Assembly (NCBI GenBank): GCA_964017145.1
Contig: CAXHKQ010000180.1
Coordinates: forward strand, 62,001 to 126,000
Direction: 5' to 3'
DNA from: Agrocybe praecox
Lineage: Eukaryota; Basidiomycota; Agaricomycetes; Agaricales; Agrocybaceae
DNA: 64,000 nt
Shown here: in pieces, positions 11,279 to 23,420 of the stretch
How the letters are laid out: every line of letters starts with the position of its first letter
Numbering within the stretch: position 1 is the first letter of the stretch
Translations under genes and position numbers: made by a program
Notes under the pieces: generated by a model
Told to the model about the DNA's origin: nothing
Databases searched by the model: none
The model's input: only the letters and a program-made list of their open reading frames with translations

Positions 11279-14200
11279 CTATTTCCTTCCCCTATGAATT
11301 TCATTCCTCTTCGCTCTCTCTTCCTTGACTCGCTGCTCGTATTGGACACCAAGAGAATGAAACCCTCCATCCAGGAGAGCAGACGCAGGTCCTGTTTCGA
11401 TGGCATCCAACTCCGGCAGGTCAGATGGGAGTGGGATGGAAGTCCGGTCCTTTATGTGAAGATATCTTGCTGCAATCCTGAGGAAATAAACAGTGAGTAT
11501 AAACAAAAGGTTCAATAAAGTATGCTTACCTCAAAACTTCCTTGGAAAAGATCATAGATTCTGGAGGCTGCATTCTCAGCAATCTGACTTCCAAGTCTCC
11601 AGACTTTTTCAAGTCTTCAATTTTTCTCTGGTCGTAGAAATTAGAAGGAAGCATTTTCGGAAACGTACTTGATGAATCCACTCGACTTGATGGGACCCGC
11701 TCAAAGGGAAATCTTCCGGCAGATACTTTCCCAGCCTCATCGAATCGCGTCGAGTAATAAAGGGCGTCGCAGACCCGAGCGAAGGGCCCAAATTCGACGT
11801 TGTTCCTCCATGAAGGTATGCAAACAATACTTCTTTTGCTATGGCTTGAGCCTGCTTTCTTAGACTTTTCTTGCGTGCTGTAATCGATCTCGTCCCCACT
11901 CATGCAATCTGCATCAAGGTGTACCCATACATTGTCCATCATTTTCGCCATTAAAGGATCAAACTGTGCGTAGTTCTTGCACCCTGTATAACGCCTAGAG
12001 CAAAGCTTAAAAGGAACCCCGTTTCAGAAACATAAATGCGGAAGAGAGACAAAACTCACATTCCGACGACGCTGGTCGTTTGCCTCTTCTCTCAGCTTGT
12101 CCGAGACTTCAATGGCCACTCGCTCCTCAACAATGGGATCTCCTTCTGGGGCCCTTTTTGCCTTGCTATGAAGCGATTTAATGGTTATAAGGTGTGTCAT
12201 AAATGCTTTTACGATGTCATCGTGATCGTCAGCATTCCATTCAGGCAGTCCTTGCTCTAAGAAAGCATCGGAGAAGACTCGTGCCGCTTGTTTATTCCAT
12301 GCGGTCGAGACGCCATTGCTCTCCAAGTCTAGTCGAAGCTTCTTAATCCTGGGGCCATCTTTCTCCAACTTTGACTTCAAAAACCGCTGTAGCTTAGCTT
12401 CACTAGGGACTCTCCAGGGCTTTTCTCCTTGAAGCAATTTGGCAAAAGCTCGTACGTCACGCTGGTTTTCCAAAATAGTGAGTAATGGCACAGTTATCTT
12501 GTGGTGAAGACTGACATTCAATATGTTCTTACGAAGCGACACTGGAGTGACGTCCAAGTATCTCGTTTCCTCCACTAATGCGGACACCTCCCATCGTGGA
12601 TTCGAACGCTGACCTGGCTCAGACGGCGCTGGAGTGACGTCCAAGCTCTTCTGCATCTACTACCTTTATCTTGTTTCCTGCACTAACGTCGATGGTCTCC
12701 CTCCATGGACATGATTGATGATGCTCCTGCCAACGCGGCGCTGGAGTGATGTCCAGGTATCTCGTTTCCTGCACTAACAACGACGTCTCCCATCGTGGAT
12801 TCTACTGCTGATGCACCTGAGACGGCGCTGGAGTGACGTCCAAGGTCCTCTCCATCCACTACCACATTGAACTCGTTTACTGCACTAACGTCAATGTCTC
12901 CCGTCGTGGACTCGACTGGTTGCGCGCCTGCCGACGCTGCGCTGTCAGCTGTGCGCTCGTTTCTAGTCACGGGAAGTGGTCCATCTTGCTTTTGGGCTTC
13001 CTGCGTTACTGGCCAGGATATGGGGTCTTCCATATTGTTTCCTATTGCATGGTAATCCCATCCTGAATCTGCCCCGCTGGCCTGGAAAATTTTATCCTGC
13101 GGTATTTGAGATTGCAGAGAGTATAAATTGTTCCATGGTGGTTGTCAAGAATTAGTGGTAACCGGAGCGGTGTATTTATGACTCAAATTGCTTCGAATTT
13201 TTTCAATGACTCGATCTTCTTCCTGTCAAATCTTTGGTTGTCGGTTTCTTGTATTTTAAGCTCTTATCGTCAACGTTTGCCTGGCCGTGACTCTGCATAT
13301 TCCAATCAATATCTTGGTTGTCTAAAATTCAGCTGCTCCTTACTGGTACGACCAGCATTCCTTCATTTTTCGATGCCCCGCCGGATGAACCTTGAGTCGT
13401 GGAGGAGTGAAAATCTATTTTTGAGCTTTGGGTTCTTTTTTCTTCGATATGCCTTCGTTCTGGAATAATAATCTTGAATCCACCTCGTTTTTCCTTCTCG
13501 GGATTAATTCAAATCAGGCGAACGATAAGTATGGATTGTACCTTCATTGCGTCCTGGCATACGTAGTGGAAAGGGCGTCAGAGCAAGTTTACTTTCTTTC
13601 GATACTGTCCGAGTGATAATACGTGTATGCTTTAATATTTATGATGTACTAACACAAATTATGGAAAACATACCTTGCTGAAATCTTGCAGGAATCCGGA
13701 TTGTCAAAGGAGGTCGTTGCAGTATCGTAGTTTTTACCCCGCAAGCGCTTTATTATTGTACGTCCCGTGACATATGTCGGATACCGGGCCTTTGAGCTGG
13801 GAGCTAATATGTTCTGCGTTGGGTGAAAGCTCAACCTTTGGGTCTGCACTCGACGGAGACTTATCGATGCTCTTCGTACGGGTGGTCCTTCCATATTAAA
13901 TTTGCAGGCTGTGGGTTTATGAGCTCTTGACTCTTGAGCTTCCGGTTGACCGTCTGAGATTTCTGGGTGGAGATCGTCGTTCCTCATCTTGCCGTTCGCC
14001 TCACTCGTTACAGCTCCGAGATGGAAATTGGTTATTTCCGGGATAAGGGGTAGCATTGAGGCTCCACCCACGAGGGCTTCGTATATAGCCTTCCTCATAG
14101 GAATTTCGTCGCAATTTTCGACCAAAATCTGAGTTTACAGAGTTGCTTCTAGGCTTGATAAGTCGAATGCGCCTTGTCTTGTGTTCCTGTACGAATTCTC

Positions 14201-14357
14201 AGTAGGATTCCATCGCTGTCTCTGGTGCGTTCGGGTCAGTTTAATCGACGAACCGACAAAATGACGACTTACTTGATCGTATAATTTGTCCTTCACCTTT
14301 CTTTCGACTTGTCTGTCCAAACGCCGGATTCCTCCTCTTGGATGATACTACGATTTT
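11279..14357 (-). pseudogene. Decayed basidiomycete hypothetical gene with a coding minisatellite
   Basis: Minus strand. A likely start at 14357 (MKIVVSSKRRNPAFG) is followed by blocks RDSDGILLRIRTGTQ, ...MRKAIYEALVGGAS (13649-14125), a Ser/Val-rich repeat region (12545-13033), a helical block at 12024-12656 and VHLDADCMSGDE...IPSWRN...LPSNFYD (11526-11951). The last exon, joined through a clean intron (about 11488-11534), ends at 11279 with KEERAKRNEIHRGRK. The order MSGDE / PxWRN / LPxNFYD is a pattern I associate with a large uncharacterised Agaricomycete family of about 500-600 aa; I know no function for it. One-base frame breaks near 14165, 12700 and 11990, plus a stop at about 12617, mark it as decayed. 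Confidence 0.55.
12542..12951. repeat. Minisatellite of four units, alternating about 88 and 109 bp
   Basis: Units begin with CTGGAGTGACGTCCA(A/G) near 12542, 12630, 12739 and 12827. Each ends with a GCGGCG or GACGGCG word and contains CTCGTTTCCTGCACTAAC and CCCATCGTGGATTC. Long units carry an extra internal piece with CATCYACTACC. The array lies inside the minus-strand gene and encodes a repeated peptide (HSSAVSGASAVESTMGDVV-like). Confidence 0.75.
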
Positions 14358-16559
14358 CATTTTACTCTGTAAGGGGTGATTGCGTATGGCAAATTTAATG
14401 TGAAGTAAATGGGTGAAAGAAAGTTCCTACTCCCTCACCTTGATTCGGTGTGTCGCAATGGCTTTGAGTGTGACATTATAAAAGGACAAAAGGGAGCTCA
14501 AGAAGAGTGTAAGGCTGAAAAAAACAGTAAAAAGATAGTTTACCTCACGAAAAGAAATGCGAACTAACCTTAATGTAGCGCATTTCCACAGTAACCAGAA
14601 ATTGTATAAAAGTCACCATGTACTTTGAATGGTCCTTACAATAGAAGCTCTCATATCGACCATGAAGGTGAGATCTGAAATCGACTCTATTTGAGAGTAA
14701 ACGTAATCACTGTCACTGTTGCCCATGCCGGAAACTATTCCCGCGTGATGCCAAAATTGTCACTTCGAAAACTGTGTGTTGAATATCATTGCATCTGATG
14801 CATTCTATGATATGAAATTTGGCATGTATGTTCGAGTATAGTAACTCAACTCAGCACTTTTTAGATAGATTGTACGAAGTAATATTACCTTTGAATTTTA
14901 TGTTTTACTAAAAATTTAAGATGCGACTTCAATCAATCTCGAGCATCGGCTGCCCTCCGGCCCACGTGTTCTCCCGTTTCCTCGTCCTTTGAACTCCATT
15001 ATAATATGATGGGATTTGGCAGAAAATTGCAGTCATTCACGTCGTAGATATGCCCAGTCATGATTGTCGAGATCCGGAAAACGACGATTTATCATCATCA
15101 TTTCCTTCAACGCGGTTGGTCTTGGTGAATAAAAGTAAATACCGCCTTTAAAAAAAACTAAGCTGACCATCTGCCTGTGTAGGTATAAGGTCAACCGTAA
15201 GAACATTGTACGCAGTCTTGCCTCCTTCCTTGAACTAATTTCCCACGATCCCCATCAGTGGGCTATGATAAGGTCTCGTAATTTGCCAGCTCCGCTTGGC
15301 CCATAACCAGACAAGTTGATTACTGGAGATCGGGTTCGCCTACTTGCGATATCATTATATGATAAGGGTCATATGAACAAGATTTGAATGGATCAGGATT
15401 TGATCAGGAGGCCATGGCGATGATGCCGAATAATGGCGAGGCATGAGCTAGGAGGCACCGGGAGGTGAAATCGACAATACCATCGAGCTAAACAAACAGC
15501 GCCACAAATTCTTTCCCGGAAGAATGAGAAGCCGGCTGGTTACAAAGGTTGGCAAAACGTCAAAACGACATATTAATAATCCTGGTGTTTATTATGCTTG
15601 AATATACGCCGCAGATACCTCGATCAAGAAATAATCAATAGCATGGCAATCATGACAGTTGGAGATTAGTAAAGATTTTAGGCCACGGCCATATGGATTG
15701 TGTGGATAACGTTATATCTGAACAAGTGATATTGAAGAATGGAGTTGAAAACAATGCACATAACTGGTGGCGTAATATTACACGGCGTATCGTACCAGCG
15801 TTGTACGGAAGACGTTGACGTCCAGTCAACTTAGGCATAGCTAGGTAGTTATGGGGAAAGAATGGAGGCTAGAAGAAAACAGATAGACAAAATAAAATCT
15901 TTGATATAAGAAGACATACGTGCTGCCTTGGGTTACAATTTAGCACTCAATGGGAAACACCCGTGTGGGCATGGACGGAGCTTCATTCTGGTCTCGTGAT
16001 GCGACTACATAAGACGTCGTTGTCAAGCTATTTACAAGAGGCCCCCCTTCAATCTATGGAGGTGAACGCCCGGTAAGAAATTTCCCACGCATACGACATA
16101 GAGTCTAATGGACCATTAGTTATAAACATGCAGACCAGCCCGAAGCAATTTCAGAGAGTTTGGATTTATCCAGCTCTAATTCGGCTAGTATCTGACAGGC
16201 AAACTAGCCCGAAACAATTTCAGAGAGTTTGAAATGCAGTGTATCTTAGAGTATGCTACGTCGTTTATAAAACCATATGCGACAGAAATGACAGAGGAAC
16301 TATAAATAACTGGCTGATGAAACGACAGAAGCAAAACGTTAGAAAAGAACACAAGTATTTTTACCAAATTTGAAAGCATATGTATAAACAAACAAACAAA
16401 TCATCATGATGAAGGACAGAATATTAGAAGTAAAAAAGGGTAGACAAAAGCCCGTCTTGACGGCATGAGCCACGTCTTGTCTTGTAACTCATTTGCTATA
16501 TCGGGCGCTGATGTAGCGGGGAACGATTGGTGGCGTGACTCTGACAGTGAAGGATCACT
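14358..16559. other. AT-rich intergenic stretch
   Basis: No gene supported. A short tandem duplication is visible: CCCGAAGCAATTTCAGAGAG at about 16139 recurs as CCCGAAACAATTTCAGAGAG at about 16207, period about 68 bp. Nothing else stands out. Confidence 0.4.
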
Positions 16560-17500
16560 CTAGGAGAGAAATACACGCGTGAAACTGAGAGGGGAGTCAC
16601 GGACGGGTTGCTGGTGCTCGCCAAGGAACGTATTTCTGACAGACGTGCAAACCATATTCGTCGCAAATTTGTGAACGTGAATCTCGAGGCACTTGAGGGT
16701 CAGTAACTCGGTTGTCGGCTTCGAAGATGGTTGCTCGACGTGTCCTAGCAAGGAAACCAAGTCGTCTCGAATAACCAATCGTTGAAGCATTGGAGATGCA
16801 TCAAATATCTCGCTGAGCTTTGAGAAATTGGGCCATCGGGATGTCAGATATAACTCGAGATTGAGTAAATTGGCCAGGCCGCCAGCGGCAGCTCATTCCA
16901 TCCAAGCCACAGAAACGCCATTGAGATGGACTGTAGAGAGTTGAGGAGTTGATATAACGAAAAAGGGAATAGGTTCGTCATAGCACACTATGTCTTCGTG
17001 ACAGATATCCGATGCAATGGCCAGTGTTTGGAGTCTTCGCACGCGCACGGAGAGGAGGGAAGGAAGAATGGATGGCAGACTCCCGACGTGGGACACCAGA
17101 AGCGTGAAAGATCTCCATTTAGTGCTTAATGCACTCAACAAACTGATGGTTTCTGCTGCTGGAAATCGGTTTGTATCCAATGAGATGCGGAGAGGAAATT
17201 TTCCTTGAATGAGATGTGTCGCGACCCAATCCAGAAATCGGCCAATTTGACCTCAGGCGACGATGGTTTTCAAGAGAGCGTGAAAGGTGTATGTAGATTC
17301 ACAAAATGGGAGAATAATTGACAATTTGCCGCCATCTAACGAAAACCTGGGATATAGCGACTGTAAACGAAGGAGAAAGAGGGAGCTTGGAGAAAAATGG
17401 TCGATGAGGATACCCTCTTCCATGGTTAAGCTGGAGCCAATTTTGAAAATTGTTTCCAGGAGTTCATTCGTAAAGGAGTCGACGTAAGCGAGGCCTAATA
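16560..17500 (-). pseudogene. F-box/LRR protein relic
   Basis: The minus strand begins near 17485 with SFTNELLETIFKIGSSL, the first half of an F-box. The second half (ISQVFVRWRQI...SPIL) continues in the next frame at about 17360-17320, so a frameshift splits the domain. LRR-like sequence follows (RLQTLAIAS, QLSTVHLNGVS), then a TGA at about 16893. The frame resumes with LLNLELYLTS and MLQRLVIRDDLVSLLG down to a stop at 16560. Two or more disablements make function unlikely. Confidence 0.65.
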
Positions 17501-18801
17501 TCGTCCACTTACTAGATCAGAAATTGAAAGTAGTTTATACTTGGCCTAAGGAAAGTGGCACTTACCATCTGTTTGGGACAGGTGTGGAAGATTAGACAGC
17601 GAAAAGGGAAGAAAGGGAAGAAAAGAAACCTGTCTGCGGCGGTTCACGAAAACAAGAGTTTATCAGAACGCCAGCAAGCCGAACACCTGCTCGATATTTT
17701 TCTCTCCTTCATATAGAGCTCCACGACGCAAAATAGAGCCGTCATCGGACCTGTGGTTACTGGGCCCGCGACGAAGGTTCAAGGCAACCTGTTGCAGTTG
17801 CGGTCGTTGCTTGACAATTGCGTGCTACTGCCCTGCATGCCGATAACATTTTATGTTCCTTCCGTTGTTGGCGTCAACCTTATCGGATCTTATGAACGAC
17901 TGTTAATATGCATCGAGAAGTAACAATGTGTTGGGTCGAGAAAACTCACCTCTTACGGCTATGGTTTCTCACTGCATGCACCACCAGTCTGTATAAATGG
18001 TACCTCAAAGGACCCATACCCATCCTCTGGTCGATCGACCTCAACAACTCCATAGTAATGCCAAGGACGGTTAAAAAAGATGTACTGGATATCGCTCTGC
18101 CTGTTTGCTGAGGTTAGATAGTAGACATTCCTTGAACAACACGAAAATACCAAGAAGAGAAGTAGGTTCAAAGCTCAGCGACACGACAGACCGTGCAGAC
18201 AGAGTTATAGAAGTCAAGTACTTTGTATCCAGAGAGTATCTTCTTCCACGTATAATCCGTTCAGAGGGTGATATCGCTATGAACATTTCAGGGACTGCAA
18301 GACCCATAGAAGTGTTCTCGAAACCAAAGAGCCCTTGGGAATTGTCTATCTGTAAGATCGACGTTGCTGCTCCCCATGTAGGTCGCGGGAGAGTTAGTAA
18401 GTATGGCAAGATTGCAGAAACAGTGAACGTTGTCGTAAGCAATGATGATCATGAACGTGGACTGGTGCGTGGTATAGACATCCGAAAGGGGAAAATTTTG
18501 ATTAGAATAGCGAATAAAATAATTATCGGAAAACAGAAAAGAGCAAGTAACTTTGCGCATTCACTAAGAGACAAATATACCAAGGCTTCCGGAAAGAGTG
18601 GCGCTCTAACGCGAACTTTCTTCACGCGGCGGTGTGGCCCTGGGGTCTAAATATTGAATATCGATGTTGTTGCAATTGTTGCAATCTTTTGTGTGGCGTT
18701 GTCAATTGTTTTGCACGTCGCGTAGACAACTCAAGAATTCTAGCTCCGTGTAGTTTTCCTTTAAAACGTAGCTTAATGTGGGTCTAAACGCATAATTAAA
18801 C
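17501..18801. other. Stretch with overlapping ORFs, no firm gene
   Basis: Opposed ORFs overlap at 18071-18442 (minus, 123 aa, starting MLTTTFTVSAILPYLL) and 18105-18650 (plus, 181 aa). Neither carries a motif I recognise, and overlapping opposite ORFs cannot both be ordinary genes. The minus ORF has a more protein-like hydrophobic start and could be an exon, but support is weak. Confidence 0.3.
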
Positions 18802-19909
18802 ATGCCAAAAACCATTGCGAGGTCCAGCGTCCCTTCCCGAATACAACCAAGCCGTCAGTGCAAGTTCAAGAATACAAGAATTGAACCTGTTAGGACATCA
18901 GAAACGTCTTCAACGAATATCTCAGCCACAGCGCAGACCTCTCGAAGGGTGACAAGAACGTACGGAGGTGTTAACCGCCAGTATCACTGGCAGCTTCACC
19001 GAATTACCGATCATCGACGCCATTGTTCCCCAACTCATTCTCAAATTAACGAACGACGAGAAGAGATAGTAAATAACTTTAGCTGCCTAGAGCCCTCGAT
19101 ATCCCAAGACGAGTACATAGCCAAGGTTCAAAAAGTCCTGGACGTCGCTCAGGTAAGTATTTCTACTGGGGGTGGAATCGATCTTCCTAACCTGTTCAAA
19201 AGGTCACAGATTATGAAAGGGACGTTATACTAAACAGCTTTCGATATGCTCCATTTCGCGATACGGACTTCCATCAACAAGTGGAGGTCCTGGCTAATGA
19301 GCTCTCCAGTGTATCCCAAAAAGCCTCGGCTTTGAGACGCAAGTTTAACGCTGTAAGTAATGGCTATTATCTCACTAATTCTGTTAAGGTTACTCATAGC
19401 TTATGCGAGTAGATAAAATCGGAATTCTTAGATAATTCTATGTGCATAATTTGTAGCTCCTTCATTGATGAGCCATACACGTGAGTATTATTTATTAAAT
19501 CTACCGACTAGCTGCAACGTTGATATGTTCTGCACACAGTACAGAGTGCGGCCATAGCTTCTGTGCAACATGCCTAATGAGCCACTTCGAGTTCAACTTG
19601 CGTACAAAATTGGAGCACATGGAGCACATACCTCTTCTGCGTGCTCATTTTACTCACGGTGTTACACTCCCAACTTCCCCTCAAGACTTACATGCATTTG
19701 CTTCTTCGATTAGAAGGTGCTTTATAGATCCTGCAGACGTGTTCTCATATCCATGCCCACTGTGCAGGTTTCCTCTGAGAACACAACCTGTGGCATCCCC
19801 GCAATATGAGAAATTCATTTCACAAATGAAACGCTTACTTGGAATAAAATCGTCCAGAATCTATACAGACGCAATGACACCCTCGTTCAATACTCTGTTT
19901 TTAGTTTGA
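18802..19909 (+). CDS. RING-finger protein, probable E3 ubiquitin ligase (312 aa, four exons)
   Basis: Exons 18802-19152, 19203-19352, 19413-19480 and 19540-19909 join through 50-60 bp GT...AG introns. They total 939 nt, 312 codons plus stop, with matching phases. The RING is split across exons 3 and 4: C178-x2-C181, C193-x-H195-x2-C198-x2-C201, then C262-x2-C265 (YPCPLCRFPL). RING domains bind two zinc ions and recruit E2 enzymes for ubiquitin transfer. The 60 residues between C201 and C262 form an unusually long loop. The N-terminal 115 residues are basic and Ser/Thr-rich (MPKTIARSSVPSRIQPSRQ), while exon 2 is helical (VEVLANELSSVSQKASALR), likely a coiled coil. No disablement seen. Confidence 0.85.
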
Positions 19910-20255
19910 TACCTATATCATAGACCGTGATAGCACTCAGCAATGTAATATTTATAGCATTCAGCAATGCATGAGAGCGGAGCAGTGTGATACTTGTATA
20001 CCAGTCGTTTGCACCAAAAAACCGCCCCATCCTTAGATAATCGTGGCGGTTCCACCTCTTTGACGTAGAGAGGTTACAAAGGAGTGGTACAGTCGGAAGT
20101 AATAAAAGACTGGACATATACTACAGAAGTTTATATAACCCCATACATGTATACAGAAAACCTTCCTTTATAGGTAATTTAGACGCAGAACAACTGCCCT
20201 CAGATTTTGTTGTTGGTTAAAAACTTGGAAGACTCGGAGGAAACCTTATCACGTC
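19910..20255. other. Intergenic stretch
   Basis: Probable 3' flank of the RING gene, rich in A/T with a repeated GCAATG word near 19940-19970. No gene seen. Confidence 0.35.
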
Positions 20256-21990
20256 ATGGACACCAGCAAATCAATCTTTAAAAATTTTACCGACGAAGTC
20301 CAATTCGACAACCTCTACCTCAAGACTGCGCATGAGTACCTACGTGATTGACACATCATAATCAATGGAAAGAAGGCCCATGATGCTCTGTTCAATAAAG
20401 CTGTACTTGAAAGTATAGTGGTATTAAATACCAGTATATCCATCCAAGGTATGTGTCTGTAGTTCTTCGATCTTTATTTTTTGAAAACCCAATATGTTAT
20501 ACTTATATTTTCCGCCTACACACTGTGACACAAAAGTGGCTTCAAAGTTCAAACTGGCAGGCAAGTTTGTAGTCGCACCAGGTCCAGAAATTCAAGAGCT
20601 CTAGCTCGACCTCGGTTGACATAAAGGGTAGAATAGCATAAGATAGTTCATTGATGACAGCTGGCCTCGGGCAAAAGGAAATCAGCGAGACCCGAGCGAC
20701 CGCGCTCCTCTCGCTCACACCTCGCTAAACCGCGCGAGTGTCGGAGTTTAAATGCATACACACCGTCGTGAACAAGTTTGAGTCAATTTTCTAACTGTTC
20801 GCGGTGTATATTACCTTGAAAACACTTTCTTAGTAGGTGGTAGTATTATAGATAGATATAAATTTCTGTAACAGCAAAGTGGGCGGTACAATTTGTGCGC
20901 CTACACATGTCTTCAAATTGCGTCAAATATGGACCATCTGTCCTCTGAATACGAGGACGTTCAAGTCACAGTTCTTCGCGTACAGTTCATCAATATCATG
21001 CAGTTCATGATTCGGTGAGCTAAGGGCTGACTTGTAGGTCTTATCATGACTAGGGCGCTACATTCCCTGCTTTAATCTTTTGTTTTCGAGAACTCACTTA
21101 AGCTTTTCTAGGTGATTCAGTCCACCATTGAGCCTTGTGAACACGGACGTCAGAGCTTTGTACGGACTGTTATTGATAATATCGAGAAATTATCGACGGA
21201 TAAGTATGGTCATTTTGTGGTGATGTTGTGTGTGAGGGCACTACCACCCATCTTCAAGCAAGAAATAGCATGTCGGGAAAATTGAAATTAAAATATCGGT
21301 GGTTATCATTACTGAACCATGTCATTGGATTATGGTGGCATATTTCGCAAGATATGGTCAGATATGGGACTATAATCCCTGAAATGGTTCAGTAATCACT
21401 GATATGCTTATTTCGATTTTTCCGACACAAATAGACTGGCAGACGCAGCCATTCTCCGTAGAGCCTCGCAATGCCAGTATGGAGTAAGTCGTTCTTGACG
21501 TGATTACTTTCTACGCGCGCTGAGATCAGCTTATTTACAGAACTGTGTAATTCAAGAGCTGCTCAATCATTCAGCCTTTTTAATCAATGCCACCATTCTT
21601 TACAGCGAGATTTCCTTTCCTTGTCAATGAATAAATATGCATCAAACGTCTGTGATAAGGCCCTCAAGCGTGCGGGCCCCGATGATTTGGCTGTCTTGAT
21701 ACATGCAATTATTGGCCCTCATTCCGATGCTCGGGTGGTGATTTGTATAGCAGACAACCAGTACGCTAGCAAGTATCCGACTCAGAAGACAAATATTGTT
21801 GGAAAGAATCTAACCCAGCGTACTTAGACTATGTACTCCAACGTGCACTGCAAGTATCACAGCAGCCTGAGCGGCACCGTTTGTATCTCATGGCCGCACG
21901 TGCGGTGCAAGAGTACGAATGCTGGTCCCTCCGGATCCTTTCTCGCCGATCATATTCGACGCCATTCAAAGCAAGTAAGTAACAAAAGTG
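20256..21990 (+). pseudogene. Second PUF/Pumilio locus, disrupted
   Basis: PUF-type blocks on the plus strand are FVRTVIDNIEKLSTDKYGHFVV (about 21145-21220), FKQEIA (21253-21270), NRLADAAILRRASQCQYG, then after an intron NCVIQELLNHSAF, LSMNKYASNVCDKALKRAGPD (21618-21680), and DYVLQRALQVSQQPERHRLYL (about 21827-21890). They align block by block, with the same intron before NCxxQEL, to the minus-strand locus at 3.5-5 kb, so this is a paralogue. It is broken by a 157-bp MITE inside a repeat, by a frameshift near 21615 and by stops in the poorly resolved upstream part (20256-20600). Confidence 0.65.
21271..21427. mobile_element. MITE (157 bp) with about 44-bp terminal inverted repeats
   Basis: The left end TGTCGGGAAAATTGAAATTA is mirrored by a right end whose reverse complement begins TGTCGGAAAAATCGAAATAA; both arms run on to ACTGAACCAT. 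The dinucleotide CA flanks both sides (21269-21270 and 21428-21429). Removing the element plus one CA leaves an uninterrupted PUF reading frame (...KQEIA-NRLADAA...). That shows it is an insertion and fixes its ends. No coding capacity. Confidence 0.85.
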
Positions 21991-22540
21991 CATATTTATG
22001 AGTGGAAGTCTTACACAACTCTGAAATAGTCAGAAGATATGTTGTAAATTATTTCGCAGGATCAAATAGAGGTTAAGACCAAGGCCAAAACCTTTTTAGG
22101 GGCTGAGATATGTGAAATATTTGTGCTGCTCGCTTATTCCACGCAGATACGATGTCGCTGCTTTCCAAATCGAGGCAAAATTTCTTGGTCCTGGGACCAG
22201 CCTTTTTAAAATTTGACTTTGTAAATAGTACATAACCGGTGTTTGGTTTTGCTAGGAATTCTCTACGATTTGTCCCCCTGTAGCAGAATAATCAAGCAAC
22301 ATGAGCTTATATCCAATATGCTCTCACGACATTGGGAAGATGCTTTGCGAGATCTCTCGTGTTGGTTCACTTTTCGATTCCGTTGACCTTGGGTATATTC
22401 AGCAGGGAACTCACGTCCTTTGAAGTCTTCTTGATCAATAGAGATGAATTCCATGAGCTTTGCCAAGCCAGCGTTTGTACAAGGTGCGTCGTTGAAATAG
22501 GATAAGATTCCATAGACCTTGCATCTAGCATTATTGGTTA
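21991..22540. other. Stretch without a supported gene
   Basis: A short minus-strand ORF at 22263-22466 lacks any motif. The sequence at 22140-22260 loosely resembles the minus-strand block near 12290-12370 (CTTGGTCCTGGGACCA against CTTAATCCTGGGGCCA, next to a TCCAAATCGAGGCAAAATT-like word). A fragment of that gene family may be present. Confidence 0.3.
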
Positions 22541-23420
22541 TTACGGTTTATTTCGACCATGAAAGTTAATACGGTTGAATCACTTGTCCATTTCTCAACT
22601 GTGTTTGGTTTTAATTATTTTCCAAAGTGGTTTAATTATTTCTTACTAGATAAAACATCGCTCCGCTTCGGCGTAGAGATACATATCAGCCAAATATATA
22701 AATTCTACCGAGCGAGACACTTCTCCATGTATTCCGGGAGAATAGATTCTGGCTATAAAAATGACCAAACTAATTCGACTTGTCCTATAAAGTGGTAGAT
22801 TTGTGATATATGGAGGATACTACCTACTGTACTCTTGATATTATCAACACTATTTTTATAGCGAAAGAGCAGGATAGTATCTCCCATCATAAAATGAAGA
22901 GTATCGTCCAAAGCTGGTACAATTTCCTTTGTTTCCACTTTTTGAATCTCCGACTTTGAAGCGCATCAAAACGTGCCGAGTTGAATCAATAATCACTTCA
23001 GCGCGCCAATTTGTAGAAGCTGAGCTGACTTTTGAATTGAAATCGGGCACACCGAATTCTTGACCATCATCAAAATTTAATTCAGCTGGCTGTATCAAAT
23101 TCATGCATAATCTTCACCAGAATCGACATTCGGACCATTCCGAATGATGAATCTCCGACTTAATTTAGTGATCGGTACAGCAAACTGATTTGCAATTGCC
23201 GACCTGACTTTGAAATTGCAAATGTTCCCTCCAAAAGGCCGGGCGCATATATCTGAGGAGTGAATCCGGGTATCAAATGTTCCTTTCACCGATGCTGGAA
23301 GCCGATTTCGACTTTCTTATAAGTCGTAATAGGCCGATTCTTATTTCTTACGTATCATCGCAGCCGATTCTTATTTCTTATTGATCATAGCGGACCGATT
23401 TGAAAGTGGTTAAAACAAAA
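22541..23420. repeat. Dispersed repeat, copy A
   Basis: Segments such as GCGCATCAAAACGTGCC (22960), ATTCGGACCATTCCGAAT (23127) and CCGATTCTTATTTCTTA (two tandem copies near 23335-23380) recur in direct and inverted orientation at 44.7-46.0 kb. Divergence is about 15-20 percent by eye. No transposase coding seen; it could be a solo LTR or a non-autonomous foldback element. Confidence 0.6.

Noticed and set aside
12595..12615. tRNA T-loop-like GTTCGAATCC on the minus strand
   Set aside because: It belongs to the minisatellite unit and no anticodon or acceptor stems fit around it. No tRNA or rRNA gene was recognised in the window.
12542..12951. Regular repeats as a CRISPR array
   Set aside because: Repeats are long, degenerate and coding, without unique spacers, and the organism is a eukaryote.
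18071..18650. Overlapping ORFs of 123 and 181 codons as a sense/antisense gene pair
   Set aside because: Neither has a motif or splice support; overlap by chance is more likely.
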